Positions 42,403 to 51,482 of a stretch of 64,000 nucleotides of DNA are shown here, in pieces (positions within the stretch are counted from its first letter, which is position 1; each line of letters starts with the position of its first letter). Location of the stretch: the NCBI RefSeq assembly GCF_000021945.1, contig NC_011831.1:1873353-1937352 (forward strand), given 5' to 3'. The stretch is from Chloroflexus aggregans DSM 9485 (GTDB lineage: Bacteria; Chloroflexota; Chloroflexia; Chloroflexales; Chloroflexaceae). The position numbers were made by a program, and so were the translations under genes. The notes under the pieces were generated by a model. That model ran no database searches and had not been told where the DNA came from. It saw nothing but the letters and a program-made list of their open reading frames with translations.

Positions 42403-43332
42403 TTATACCTCGGCCGTTCGTTTCACCGTTTGCGTGCTGTAGGTACTCTCAAAAATCTTGTCGGCGTTGCCGGCTTCAAACCCCTCACGACGATGTTCGC
42501 GCCGCAGCTCATGGGGTGGCAGATGGGCAAACTCGTCGAGTGGACGCCGTTCGGCAAACTCAACATACGACCCGGCAATGAGATGCTGCTCGCCACCGGC
42601 AAACTCGGCCCAGATCATCTCGGCCACCGTACTCGACTGGAGAAGTTTGCCATCGGGACTAATTTTCATCTTGCCGCCGGAATCGTTAAGTTTGAAGCCA
42701 TGCCGCTCAAGGAAGGCATTAAAATCGGCAATCGTATTGTAGCCGGCCGGCAGATTATGCACTGTAATCGTAAAATGATTCAGGTAGTAGCGGTTGTAGA
42801 TCACCCACGCCGCATACTCACTCTCGGCGGCTAACCGTTGATAGTCAGACCACGTAGGCAAACGCCAGAGCGGCCGGTGTAAGAACTCATCAACCTGGGC
42901 CGCATCGTTCAAATCGAGTTCATCAACCGGATCGGATGGCACCTCATCAGTATAGCTGCGAATAATTGCAGCCGCCTCCGGCGATAGATCATTGACCCGC
43001 AATTCAGAAATGAAGATCCGCGGCAGATCGGGGCGCGGTGGATGATACCAAAAGGCATCGAGTTTCTTAGCCGGGAAGTGATAGCGATCGCGCCGCTCGT
43101 AACCGTAGTACAGAAAAATCTTTTCAAGCGAGCGAATACCAAGTTGCGGCACTCCCATTGTGCGAAACGCAATATGATCGTTCTCGATCTGGTCGGGCGC
43201 AGCAATGATCCCCTCAGCAACCATCGCTTGGGCAATAGCGGTCACATCGGGCACACGTTCGCGGTAGCGGTGCATTAATCCTTGGAGTACTTGCTCAAAG
43301 ATGTGGATACGGTCGGTGGTTGTCGTTGTCAT
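42403..43332 (-). CDS. DUF1338/HglS-like 2-oxoadipate dioxygenase family protein
   Basis: A 309-residue protein matching the DUF1338 family, members of which act as non-heme iron 2-oxoadipate dioxygenase/decarboxylases in lysine breakdown. Likely iron ligands are the His in ENDHIAFRTM (about 50), the His of LNHFTITVHN (about 185) and the Glu of GSYVEFAER (about 265). GAGGAG precedes the ATG. No lysine catabolism genes adjoin. The family is clear, the substrate less so. Confidence 0.78.
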   Translation of the reverse strand: MTTTTTDRIHIFEQVLQGLMHRYRERVPDVTAIAQAMVAEGIIAAPDQIENDHIAFRTMGVPQLGIRSLEKIFLYYGYERRDRYHFPAKKLDAFWYHPPRPDLPRIFISELRVNDLSPEAAAIIRSYTDEVPSDPVDELDLNDAAQVDEFLHRPLWRLPTWSDYQRLAAESEYAAWVIYNRYYLNHFTITVHNLPAGYNTIADFNAFLERHGFKLNDSGGKMKISPDGKLLQSSTVAEMIWAEFAGGEQHLIAGSYVEFAERRPLDEFAHLPPHELRREHRREGFEAGNADKIFESTYSTQTVKRTAEV

Positions 43333-43350
43333 AACTCCTCACCATTGATC

Positions 43351-43370
43351 ACACCACGCCTTCGTGGTGT
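43351..43370. other. Small perfect hairpin
   Basis: ACACCACG and CGTGGTGT pair (8 bp, 4-base loop) between two minus-strand genes. It is terminator-like but has no T tract in either direction. Confidence 0.4.
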
Positions 43371-43431
43371 CTGCTCATAATCGTATCTTACCCGACAACC
43401 ACTGCACGATGGAATCCGCCGAAAGTCGCAC

Positions 43432-44820
43432 TTAAACCACCGTGACCGTCGAATAGATCAACGGCAACCACACGCGCACCTCAGTACCATCACCGGGTCG
43501 CGAGATGATCGTTACCTGCCCATCGAGTGCTGCTGCCCGTTCCCGCATCTGACGTAACCCAAAATGACCTGATGGTGGCTCAACTCCTGGATTAAACCCC
43601 ACGCCGTCATCACGGACGTGAATGATCAACCCCTGATCGCGCACACCGAGTTTGACCCATACCCGTTGCGCCTGCGCGTGTTTTGCGACATTATTGAGCG
43701 CCTCCTGGACAAAGCGAAACGCAGCCAATTCAAGCACCGGCGGCAGATCGGGCGGTACATCGGTGAGATCGATCTCTACATCCCAATCTTGCTGATCGGC
43801 AAACTCGGTGATAAAGCGACGGAGCGCACCGCCGAATCCCAGTTGACCGATCTCAATTGGGCGCAGCGCAAAAATGGCGCGCCGCAATTCTTCGATCTGG
43901 CGACGGAGATTTGCTTTGAAGGTTACAAACTCTTCCCGCAACCGTTCCGGTTCTTGTTGGAGCCAATCTTCCCACAAATCTATCCGCATCCGCATAAACG
44001 CAAGCGATTGAGCCACCCCATCGTGCAGATCACGGGCAATACGAGTGCGTTCGGCACTGATTGCCCGTTCTACCGCCGCCACGCTCGCGATGACGCGGTC
44101 GCGCCGCCGGCTATTGATCACTGCCTCGGCCAGTTCACTGGCAACAGTAGCCAGCAACGGTTGGCGGATCTCTCGCCGAGCCGATTCACCCTCTTTGAGG
44201 AACGCCTCAATCCAACCGATGGGTTGCGTACCACGTTCGATCAGCGGTACAATCAAACAGGCGCTCCATCCACACGGATGCTGCGGATACAACATAACCG
44301 GATCGGTCGGTGATTTCACCGTTGACCACAGCCCGAAGGCCGCCCGTGCCCGTTCAAGGGTCGTTGCATCAAGCCCGACCACCCGTGCCGTATACGGCTG
44401 ACCCTGCTCATCGGTCAGCACAATGGTAGCAGCGACGGCATCGACCAACCGAGCCGGTAAGGTGATAGCGTAATCGAGCACCTCATCGAGCGTCGCACTC
44501 GACGCGACCCGTTGATTGATCTCGTACAGGAGTTCGAGCCGTTCGTTACTCTCGCGTAATGCTTCAAGCATGCGTGCCTCAGTCGAGAGCCGCTCTTGCT
44601 CTTGCCGGATCGCCCAACTCAAGACGATCCAGATTGCCGCAAACGCCAGCACACCCCACACAATTGGATCAACCGCGCGTCCGGTTGCCGTTTCCATTGC
44701 CGAATCGAAGAACAACCCCTCGACCAGCCGAGTAAGGGCAAACAATAGCCCAACGATCGCGGCAAATGGCCAACGCAGGCGCACCAGTAATTCGATGGTA
44801 TTACGCGGAGGTGATTTCAT
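43432..44820 (-). CDS. Membrane-bound GAF sensor histidine kinase (NarL type)
   Basis: A 462-residue kinase: two membrane helices (about 15-35 and 50-70), a GAF domain (about 95-245), HisKA_3 with phospho-His in IARDLHDGVAQSLAFM (about 270), and HATPase with NNVAKHAQAQRV, VRDDGVGFNPG and HFGLRQMRERAAAL. This class partners with LuxR-type regulators, none of which is adjacent. The start overlaps the esterase stop by 4 bases, so it is probably translated with that gene. Confidence 0.87.
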   Translation of the reverse strand: MKSPPRNTIELLVRLRWPFAAIVGLLFALTRLVEGLFFDSAMETATGRAVDPIVWGVLAFAAIWIVLSWAIRQEQERLSTEARMLEALRESNERLELLYEINQRVASSATLDEVLDYAITLPARLVDAVAATIVLTDEQGQPYTARVVGLDATTLERARAAFGLWSTVKSPTDPVMLYPQHPCGWSACLIVPLIERGTQPIGWIEAFLKEGESARREIRQPLLATVASELAEAVINSRRRDRVIASVAAVERAISAERTRIARDLHDGVAQSLAFMRMRIDLWEDWLQQEPERLREEFVTFKANLRRQIEELRRAIFALRPIEIGQLGFGGALRRFITEFADQQDWDVEIDLTDVPPDLPPVLELAAFRFVQEALNNVAKHAQAQRVWVKLGVRDQGLIIHVRDDGVGFNPGVEPPSGHFGLRQMRERAAALDGQVTIISRPGDGTEVRVWLPLIYSTVTVV

Positions 44821-45728
44821 TGCTGCCCTGCTATCACCCGCTCAAACGCCCGATAATGCAACGGCAATGCCTGTTCCAGATGTCGATCAGCAACAGCCCA
44901 CGTATGAGCTCCATCGGGCAGAGCTGCAACCGGCGCCGCATTAGTGATACCCAACGTCGCCAATACGCGCAGCAGATACTCACCGCGATAGAAGTTTGAC
45001 CCCCACGGCTCAATATGCTCTGGGCCGTACTGGATCATCCACGTGATGCGACGAAGGGCAGTACGATCCGCACGCAACAACAAGCAGATTGGGTTATGAT
45101 CGGTCAAACGTTCCAAATTACGTGGACGTCCTAACGCCGGATCGAACATCTCCGCCAACAAAAGCGTATCATACCGTCTCGCTCTGCGCCCGCCGTCGCT
45201 CGCATAAGGAAACGAGCCATCGTAGGCGCTAACACTGACAAACAGATCAGGCCGCAACGCCACCGCCTTGACTGCCATATACCCACCGAGTGAAAAACCG
45301 GTGATCGCGCGTGCCATAGGGTGAGCGCCAAACTCCCGCTCCATCAACGGCAATACCTCGGTAAAGAAGAAAGTAGCAAATCGACCGGTGCCGATGCCAG
45401 GTGCATCGGTCAACTGCGGTGCGACAAAATCGGTCAACAGGCCGGGGATCCGATTATCGGCGCTGGCCAAACCCGGCATCGCCAACAATAACGGCCCAAT
45501 CTCGCCACGCAACCGTACCCGCTCATACACATCAATGGCCGTCCCGATCCGGCTATCGTCTTCACTGCGATTCACCCACTCTCGCTCGTGGCCGCGTAGC
45601 AAATAGACGACCGGAAGCGGTGGGCCATCGGGTCGATATTCCGGTGGAGTATACACATACATCCGCCCGCTGACGCCCAACACCGTGCTCGGCCATTCGA
45701 TAAGCCGTGCCCGCGGATCGATCTCCAT
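44817..45728 (-). CDS. Alpha/beta hydrolase, esterase D-like
   Basis: A 303-residue esterase. The nucleophile Ser is in ITGFSLGGYMAVKA (about 142); PVVYLLRGHEREW near 40 fits the oxyanion region and the acid/His are expected near the C-terminus (DGAHTWAVADRH, about 275). No signal peptide is seen. GAGGAAGG sits just before the ATG. It forms a two-gene unit with the downstream kinase; the substrate is unknown. Confidence 0.8.
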   Translation of the reverse strand: MEIDPRARLIEWPSTVLGVSGRMYVYTPPEYRPDGPPLPVVYLLRGHEREWVNRSEDDSRIGTAIDVYERVRLRGEIGPLLLAMPGLASADNRIPGLLTDFVAPQLTDAPGIGTGRFATFFFTEVLPLMEREFGAHPMARAITGFSLGGYMAVKAVALRPDLFVSVSAYDGSFPYASDGGRRARRYDTLLLAEMFDPALGRPRNLERLTDHNPICLLLRADRTALRRITWMIQYGPEHIEPWGSNFYRGEYLLRVLATLGITNAAPVAALPDGAHTWAVADRHLEQALPLHYRAFERVIAGQQ

Positions 45729-45749
45729 CCTTCCTCTCCAAGCCTATAC

Positions 45750-45845
45750 CCATAACGCGAAGACGCAAAGTATTGCTGTTTCCAAGACCACATCCTTTGC
45801 GCCCTTTGCCTCCTCTGCGCTCTTTGCGTGAGAACTTTTGCGTTA
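45750..45845. repeat. CGCAAAG-type repeat with inverted arms
   Basis: One arm has CGCGAAGACGCAAAG (about 45756-45770); the other, reading on the opposite strand, has a run of CTTTGCG words (45793-45827). It is related to the array at 4971-5092 and could fold into an imperfect hairpin, serving as a terminator for the acyl-CoA synthetase. Confidence 0.6.
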
Positions 45846-45846
45846 C

Positions 45847-47496
45847 TTAAACATCGGCAATAGCCTGTCGAGATTTAGCTTGTTCTCGCAAGATATACTT
45901 CTGAATCTTACCGGTCGAGGTCTTAGGCAATGGCCCAAAGGTAAACTTCTTCGGAACCTTATAACCGGCCAAATACTTCCGGCAATGCTGCTGCAACTCC
46001 TCCTCAGTGACCGTCATCCCATCACGCAACTCGATAAAGGCATGCGGCACCTCACCCCACTTCGGATCGGGAGCCGCCACAACTGCGGCCAACAACACCG
46101 CCGGATGTTTATAAAGCGCATCCTCAACCTCAATCGACGAAATATTTTCGCCACCCGAAATGATAATATCCTTCGCGCGGTCGGTAATCTTGATATAGCC
46201 ATCAGGATGTACGACGGCCAAATCACCGGAATGGAACCATCCATCGCGAAAAGCAGCTTCGGTTGCCGTCGGGTTTTTCAGATACCCCTTCATCACAATA
46301 TTGCCACGAAACATTACCTCACCCATCGTTTGCCCATCCCACGGCACCGGTTGCATCGTTACCGGATCAAGCACACTGACTGCCTCTTCAGCGTGATAAT
46401 TCACCCCTTGCCGGCCATTTAAGCGTGCCTGTTCTTCGATCGGCAAGCGATGCCAATCGGGCTGTTTCGCACACACCGCTGCCGGGCCATATGTCTCGGT
46501 CAAGCCATAGACGTGGGTAATCTCAAACCCGATCTCAGCCATTGCCTGCAAGACGGCTACCGGTGGTGGAGCAGCCGCAATCAAGCCACTGACTTTATAC
46601 GTCCCCTGTCCGGCCCGCCAGTGTGCCGGTGCGTTATTGGCGATCAGCGAATGCACAATCGGCGCACCGCAATAGTGGGTCACCCGATGTTCCTCAATCG
46701 CTTGCCATATCAAACCGGCATCCACCTTACGCAAACAGATATTGGTTCCGGCATTGGCCGCCATCGTCCACGGGAAGCACCAACCGTTGCAATGAAACAT
46801 CGGCAATGTCCACAGATACACCGCGTGATGCGGCATTCCCCACGAGACAATATTCGAGAGCGCATTGAGGTACGCACCGCGATGATGATACACGACTCCC
46901 TTCGGGTTTGCTGTAGTACCCGAGGTATAGTTCAACGTAATCGCCTCCCACTCATCGGCGGGATAGATCAACTCAAACGCCGGATCACCACCGGCAATAA
47001 ACTGCTCATACTCAACCGTACCAAGCCGGTCACCGGGACCGGTATACTCTGGATCATCGACATCGATCACCAACAACGAACGTTCAATCCGGTCAAGAGC
47101 AGCCCTCACCACCGGTGCAAACTCACGGTCGGTGATCAACACCTTGGCTTCGCCGTGCTCAAGGATAAAGGCAATGGTCGCCGCATCGAGACGAACATTG
47201 ATCGTATTGAGCACAGCGCCGGACCCCGGTACCCCAAAATGGCACTCATACATCTCCGGTGTGTTGCTCAGCACAACAGCAACCGTATCGTGTCGGCCCA
47301 CACCGGCAGCCCGCAACGCCGATGCCAACCGACGTACCCGCTCGTAGACCTGTGCCCACGTATAACGACGCTGTCCATGGATAACTGCCGGTAACTGCGG
47401 ATACACCATCGCTGTACGCTTAAGAAACGACAACGGTGTCAGCGGCACATAGTTGGCTGCTGTCTTGTCCAAACCCACTTCGTACAACCCGGTCAT
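45847..47496 (-). CDS. Acyl-CoA synthetase (AMP-forming fatty acid ligase)
   Basis: About 549 residues. TLNYTSGTTANPKGVVYHHRG (from about residue 180) is the ATP-binding P-loop, HVYGLTETYGPA the motif II, SGDLAVVHPDGYIKITDRAKD the hinge and STGKIQKYIL the C-terminal catalytic Lys. It activates a carboxylic acid, likely a medium- or long-chain fatty acid, to its CoA ester. GGAGGAGAA precedes the ATG at 47496. It is divergent from the tmRNA and has no adjacent beta-oxidation genes. Confidence 0.88.
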   Translation of the reverse strand: MTGLYEVGLDKTAANYVPLTPLSFLKRTAMVYPQLPAVIHGQRRYTWAQVYERVRRLASALRAAGVGRHDTVAVVLSNTPEMYECHFGVPGSGAVLNTINVRLDAATIAFILEHGEAKVLITDREFAPVVRAALDRIERSLLVIDVDDPEYTGPGDRLGTVEYEQFIAGGDPAFELIYPADEWEAITLNYTSGTTANPKGVVYHHRGAYLNALSNIVSWGMPHHAVYLWTLPMFHCNGWCFPWTMAANAGTNICLRKVDAGLIWQAIEEHRVTHYCGAPIVHSLIANNAPAHWRAGQGTYKVSGLIAAAPPPVAVLQAMAEIGFEITHVYGLTETYGPAAVCAKQPDWHRLPIEEQARLNGRQGVNYHAEEAVSVLDPVTMQPVPWDGQTMGEVMFRGNIVMKGYLKNPTATEAAFRDGWFHSGDLAVVHPDGYIKITDRAKDIIISGGENISSIEVEDALYKHPAVLLAAVVAAPDPKWGEVPHAFIELRDGMTVTEEELQQHCRKYLAGYKVPKKFTFGPLPKTSTGKIQKYILREQAKSRQAIADV

Positions 47497-47682
47497 TGGC
47501 TTCTCCTCCACTTACCTTGCCCTAAAGACGACGCCCCATCACAACGTCACCCACCTTTGCGACCATCTCGGTACCCTAGAATTATTTCAGATCATTGCGA
47601 TATATATAATATCTCGTATCGTGCATATCTGTGCAAGCGAGCAAAAAGCTGGTATGTTAACACATCTCTATCGTAAGACCGA

Positions 47683-47710
47683 TTGACATACCGGTCAAAG
47701 TTGCTATACT
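47683..47710 (+). promoter_or_regulatory. Sigma-70-type promoter of tmRNA
   Basis: TTGACA (47683-47688) and TATACT (47705-47710) are separated by 16 bases, placing the start near 47717, 9 bases before the mature 5' end. TTGAC-N6-GTCAA forms a short palindrome across the -35 box (47683-47698). Confidence 0.8.
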
Positions 47711-47725
47711 ACACTAATGAACTAT

Positions 47726-48086
47726 GGGGATGCTCCGGTTTCGACAGGGAGTGAACACCGTAGACTGCAGGTCGTGCCGCCCAGTCACGTAAAAGGGGCA
47801 AGGCAACAACTGCCAACAACAACGCTCGGGTTCAGCCTCGGCTGGCCCTCGCTGCCTAAGATTGGCAGCGCGCTCACCGCAGCTTTCCCGATGGTTGCGG
47901 ATCGAGCGTCGCATATCGGGTGCTCCGGTAGTGCTTGCCTGAGCGCTATCGGCTAAGACAACAGGCTGGCCCAACGGTCGCTCTGCCACTCGCGCGACCA
48001 CGGGCGAGATAAAGCGAGGGGCTAAACCTGTAGATGTCTGCGGTCTAGCTTTCTGGACGGGGGTTCGACTCCCCCCATCTCCACCA
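47726..48086 (+). ncRNA. ssrA: Transfer-messenger RNA
   Basis: The 5' end GGGGATG and the 3' end CATCTCCACCA (to 48086) pair as the acceptor stem, and GGTTCGACTCC is the T-arm. The tag reading frame ends ...NNNARVQPRLALAA then TAA (47857-47859), the LALAA-type proteolysis signal; the resume codon is probably the GCC or AAC just before it. tmRNA rescues stalled ribosomes with SmpB. CCA is encoded. The RLALAA tag end is, from memory, like that of Chloroflexus tmRNA. Confidence 0.95.
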
Positions 48087-48097
48087 CCAGATGTTAC

Positions 48098-48139
48098 AAC
48101 ACGCAGGGCAGTCGATTGGCAGCCCTGCGTGTTGGTTTT
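48098..48139 (+). terminator. Rho-independent terminator of tmRNA
   Basis: AACACGCAGGGC (48098-48109) pairs with GCCCTGCGTGTT (48122-48133), a 12-bp stem with 12-base loop, followed by GGTTTTA. Confidence 0.85.
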
Positions 48140-48149
48140 AGTGTTGCGA

Positions 48150-48360
48150 TGGCCCTCACCCCCGCCCCGCTCCCACGTTGCGGACTGCTCTGATTGGGTA
48201 GAGCTGAGCCACTTGGCGCCGTTCGATAGCCCTCACCTCCGCCCCACTCCCACGTTGCAAGAGAGGGGGGCCTGCTTGCGCTTCACCAACCTGCCACCGT
48301 CCTCAATCACCATACTTCTCCCTGAGCTGCTGGCATTCGTCTCTCTCCCACTCCCTGGGT
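48150..48360. repeat. Two imperfect CCCTCACC...CTCCCACGTTGC elements
   Basis: A roughly 30-base element (CCCTCACCcCCGCCCCgCTCCCACGTTGC form) occurs at about 48152-48182 and 48230-48260 with few changes, followed by CTCTCCCACTCCC. The 443-base gap between tmRNA and the TPR gene otherwise holds the terminator and the site at 48396. I see no gene here. Confidence 0.5.
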
Positions 48361-48395
48361 GAAGCGAGGAAGCCGAGAAGTAAGGACCATCAAAA

Positions 48396-48414
48396 TGTGA
48401 CCGTACATGTCACA
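48396..48414. promoter_or_regulatory. TGTGAC-N7-GTCACA inverted repeat upstream of the TPR gene
   Basis: Perfect 6-base arms about 115 bases before the TPR gene's ATG. It looks like a Crp/Fnr-type half-site pair, but the TGTGA to TCACA spacing is 9 rather than the usual 6, so the factor is unclear. Confidence 0.35.
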
Positions 48415-48529
48415 ACCCTCTGTTATCTTGTGCGTAGCAGCCTCACACAACAACCGAACACAGATAGCGTGTCCTGCCTATCAACTGCTCTTGGATTGAT
48501 AAGCGCTTGTTTCAGAGGGAGGAAAAGAC

Positions 48530-49108
48530 ATGACCACACGTCCGTACAAAACGATTAGCCAACAGCGCCTCACCCATAACAGCCTTAGCGCAGATGTTCT
48601 CATGGCAGGAAAGGACAAGGTCACACGTCCGCGCATTCGCCCGCATCGCCTCGCCACTCACCAACTGGGTCGGATATTGCTGCAAATGCCAGAATTACCG
48701 GTAATACTCGTTGGTGGTCTGTGGATGATGCAGACTGGCTTGAACGTTATCAATAGTTTCATCTGCCTTACCGCCATTGTGTGGTTCCTGAGTCGGACCT
48801 TCCTTCTACAGCATGCAGAAAAGTTACTGGGGAAAAGTCGGTATCACGATGCAGCGAAATATATTCACGTCGCCCTCAAGCTCAACCCAAATAATGCTAA
48901 AGCATGGCTACTTCTCGCCTGTAGTGCCTCACAGCGTAACCAATTTGATTGGACAATACGCTATCTCGAACGTACTTGCTATCTTGCACCGAACAATATC
49001 GTTGCGCAGTCGATGCTCAACGCAATATCGCAGTTGGTCAGAAAAGAGGCTGAGCCACATTACGGCTTTCGGTTTGCAGTGGTTGAGGCGACGTATAAAG
49101 TTATCTGA
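48530..49108 (+). CDS. Membrane-anchored TPR protein
   Basis: A 192-residue protein. A basic N-terminal stretch of about 45 residues precedes a hydrophobic hairpin (about 54-90, ELPVILVGGLWMMQ... SFICLTAIVWFLSR). Then come two TPR-like helix pairs: AEKLLGKSRYHDAAKYIHVALKLNPNN and LLLACSASQRNQFDWTIRYLERTCYLAPNN. TPRs bind partner proteins; none is identified. GGGAGGAAAAG lies just before the ATG. The gene ends where the 98-bp array region starts. Confidence 0.7.
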   Translation: MTTRPYKTISQQRLTHNSLSADVLMAGKDKVTRPRIRPHRLATHQLGRILLQMPELPVILVGGLWMMQTGLNVINSFICLTAIVWFLSRTFLLQHAEKLLGKSRYHDAAKYIHVALKLNPNNAKAWLLLACSASQRNQFDWTIRYLERTCYLAPNNIVAQSMLNAISQLVRKEAEPHYGFRFAVVEATYKVI

Positions 49109-49180
49109 TGTAGGCTAGCTTTCGACGATCCTGGCGCTTGGAGAGTGGATCAGCACAGAGAACCCAGCGACCACAACAGC

Positions 49181-50345
49181 CTTGCGCCACGCGATACCCG
49201 CTGCCTTCACTAGGAGACTACCGCGCCACCGCAGACGCAGATGTAGGTATGTTCGCTGCACAGGCAAACCACAAGCGGGTCGCGCCGCGCTACCCGGTGC
49301 ATTCGCCGGAGAACTACCGCGCCACCGCAGACGCATAGATGTCGGTATGCGCGCTGAACAGGCAAGCCGCAAGCGGGTCGCGCCGCGCTACCCGGTGCAT
49401 TCGCCAAGGGACTATCGCCCCACCTCAGACGCACTGATGTCGGTATGTGCGCTGAACAGGCAAGCCGCAAGCGGGTCGCACCGCGCTACCCGGTGCATTC
49501 GCCAAGGGACTATCGCCCCACCTCAGACGCACTGATGTCGGTATGTGCGCTAAAAAGGCAAGCCACAAACGGGTCGCACCGCGCTACCCGGTGCATTCGC
49601 CAAGGGACTATCGCCCCACCTCAGACGCACTGATGTCGGTATGTTCGCTGCACAGGCAAACCACAAGCGGGTCGCGCCGCGCTACCCGGTGCATTCGCCG
49701 GAGAACTACCGCGCCACCGCAGACGCACTGATGTCGGTATGCGCGCTGAACAGGCAAGCCACAAACGGGTCGCACCACGCTACCCGGTGCATTCGCCAAG
49801 GGACTATCGCCCCACCTCAGACGCACTGATGTCGGTATGTGCGCTGAACAGGCAAGCCACAAGCGGGTCGCACCGCGCTATTCCGTGCATTCGCCAAGGG
49901 ACTATCGCCCCACCTCAGACGCACTGATGTCGGTATGCGCGCTGAACAGGCAAGCCACAAACGGGTCGCACCGCGCTATTCCGTGCATTCGCCAAGGGAC
50001 TATCGCCCCACCTCAGACGCACTGATGTCGGTATGTGCGCTGAACAGGCAAGCCACAAACGGGTCGCGCCGCGCTCCCCGGTGCATTCGCCGGAGAACTA
50101 CCGCGCCACCGCAGACGCAGATGTAGGTATGTGCGCTGCACAGGCAAACCACAAGCGGGTTGCGCCGCGCTCCCCCATGCATTCGCCAAGGGACTATCGC
50201 CCCACCTCAGACGCACTGATGTCGGTATGTGCGCTAAAAAGGCAAGCCACAAACGGGTCGCACCGCGCTCCCCGGTGCATTCGCCAAGGGACTATCGCCC
50301 CACCTCAGACGCACTGATGTCGGTATGTGCGCTGAACAGGCGTGG
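49181..50345. repeat. 98-bp tandem repeat array, about 12 units
   Basis: GGTATG recurs at 49246, 49344, 49442, 49540, 49638, 49736, 49834, 49932, 50030, 50126, 50224 and 50322, a period of 98 with one 96. Two unit types differ: one has GGAGAACTACCGCGCCACCGC, the other CAAGGGACTATCGCCCCACCTC, and they are mixed along the array. A short stem GCACCG/CGGTGC is in most units. As 98 is not a multiple of 3, no repeat protein can be encoded. The array is conserved throughout, unlike CRISPR spacers. The rest of the gap to 50573 holds no clear gene. Confidence 0.9.
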
Positions 50346-50573
50346 CATCACCGAGGGCTTAGGCACAGCACCATTGTTACGCTTTCCCTTAGGAAGGGGA
50401 AGGCTGCTGGAAAGGCGTGGCATCACTGAAGACTCAGGAACTACAGTGTGTCAGTTGCCCCTCCTATTTCTGGCATACGGTTACCCCGCAGCGCGCGCAC
50501 TACCATACGGAACCCTTTCGCTTCGTGATCGCCGGGGCACCTCCCATCACAGACACAAGGCAGGCAAGGAAAC

Positions 50574-51218
50574 TCACCGCGCAAACACACCATAATCAAG
50601 AGGATTTTGATTTATCCACCGGCCATCACGCCAAACCCAAACCTGATAATCCAAATGTGGCCCACTTGACATACCGGTCGAGCCGATATAGCCGATCAGA
50701 TCGCCGGGATTGACCCACTGACCATCACTCACCGCAAACCCACTAAGATGCGAGTAACCGGTACGGTAGAGTTCGTTCGTCACCCAGATATGATTTCCTG
50801 CCGGCCAGCTATCGTAGGTTAAGGTGACGCGCCCGGCGTGCGTTGCATACACCGGTTGGTTCTGCGTCCCGGCGGGATCGGCTTTACCATCGCCATCTCC
50901 ATCGAGCGCGAGATCGACAGCGCCCCAAACCTGTGCCGGGGCATGCGTACCCACACCATAGCCCTGCGTCATGACAGTATTAGCTACCCGTAATGGATTG
51001 CCACTCGGAATCATGGCAGCATCAAAGCCACGACCCTGCGGCTGTACCACGCCGACTAACGCTTCCTGCGCTGCGTTATTGATACTATTGACCTTCAGTG
51101 CCTGATCAACCGAACCACGCCAATTGCTCAGCACGGGTTGGTCAGGGTTGAACAAGCGCGGTAGAGCGCTGAAGACGATAAATAGAAGCGTGATAATAAT
51201 CGCAATACTTGGTCGCAT
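50574..51218 (-). CDS. Degenerate M23/LytM-like membrane-anchored protein
   Basis: A 214-residue protein with an N-terminal membrane helix (about 4-18), then an M23-type beta fold near residues 85-205: QGYGVGTHAPAQVWGAVDLAL, QPVYATHAGRVTLTY, TGYSHLSGF and SGPHLDYQVW. In M23 enzymes the zinc ligands are His and Asp in HxGxD and the second His of HxH. Here those positions read W-G-A-V-D and H-L-D, so two ligands are changed. It is likely a binding or activating LytM protein rather than an active endopeptidase. A Ca-binding-like DGDGDGK loop follows. Its own promoter is not identified. Confidence 0.75.
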   Translation of the reverse strand: MRPSIAIIITLLFIVFSALPRLFNPDQPVLSNWRGSVDQALKVNSINNAAQEALVGVVQPQGRGFDAAMIPSGNPLRVANTVMTQGYGVGTHAPAQVWGAVDLALDGDGDGKADPAGTQNQPVYATHAGRVTLTYDSWPAGNHIWVTNELYRTGYSHLSGFAVSDGQWVNPGDLIGYIGSTGMSSGPHLDYQVWVWRDGRWINQNPLDYGVFAR

Positions 51219-51444
51219 GGAGCTTAGAACCTAACAACACCACTGAACATTGGTATTCGTGATTGAAATGTCTTGAACTATCAAGCAATTGTCCATTGCC
51301 AACGTTCTTCAGTACGATGTTTTCAACGACATGTCTTGCCCACAAAAGATCGCGGCCCGCAGCTCATCACCGACCGCGAGAGGGACAGCAATTCTGAAAG
51401 AGCGAAGCCGAACGTCTCGGGATACATTCACCGCTATCAAAAGC

Positions 51445-51465
51445 AGCGCACCGAGGCTGCGCCAA
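51445..51465 (-). terminator. Weak hairpin terminator candidate
   Basis: On the minus strand GCGCA-GCCTCGG-TGCGC is followed by TGCTTTT. It lies just after the glucosaminidase-like gene. The stem is only 5 bp. Confidence 0.35.
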
Positions 51466-51482
51466 GCGCCGTATGACTAGCG

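Noticed and set aside
43618-44313. 231-residue plus-strand reading frame
   Set aside because: Antisense to the histidine kinase with intact motifs.
46450-47394. 314-residue plus-strand reading frame
   Set aside because: It lies antisense to a well-supported acyl-CoA synthetase and shows no recognisable domain.
49445-50317. Series of 62-94 residue reading frames at 98-base steps
   Set aside because: They are the same repeat read repeatedly; 98 is not a multiple of 3, no ribosome sites are present, and each ends in the next units.
49181-50345. CRISPR array
   Set aside because: The whole 98-bp unit is conserved, without variable spacers, and no cas genes are nearby.
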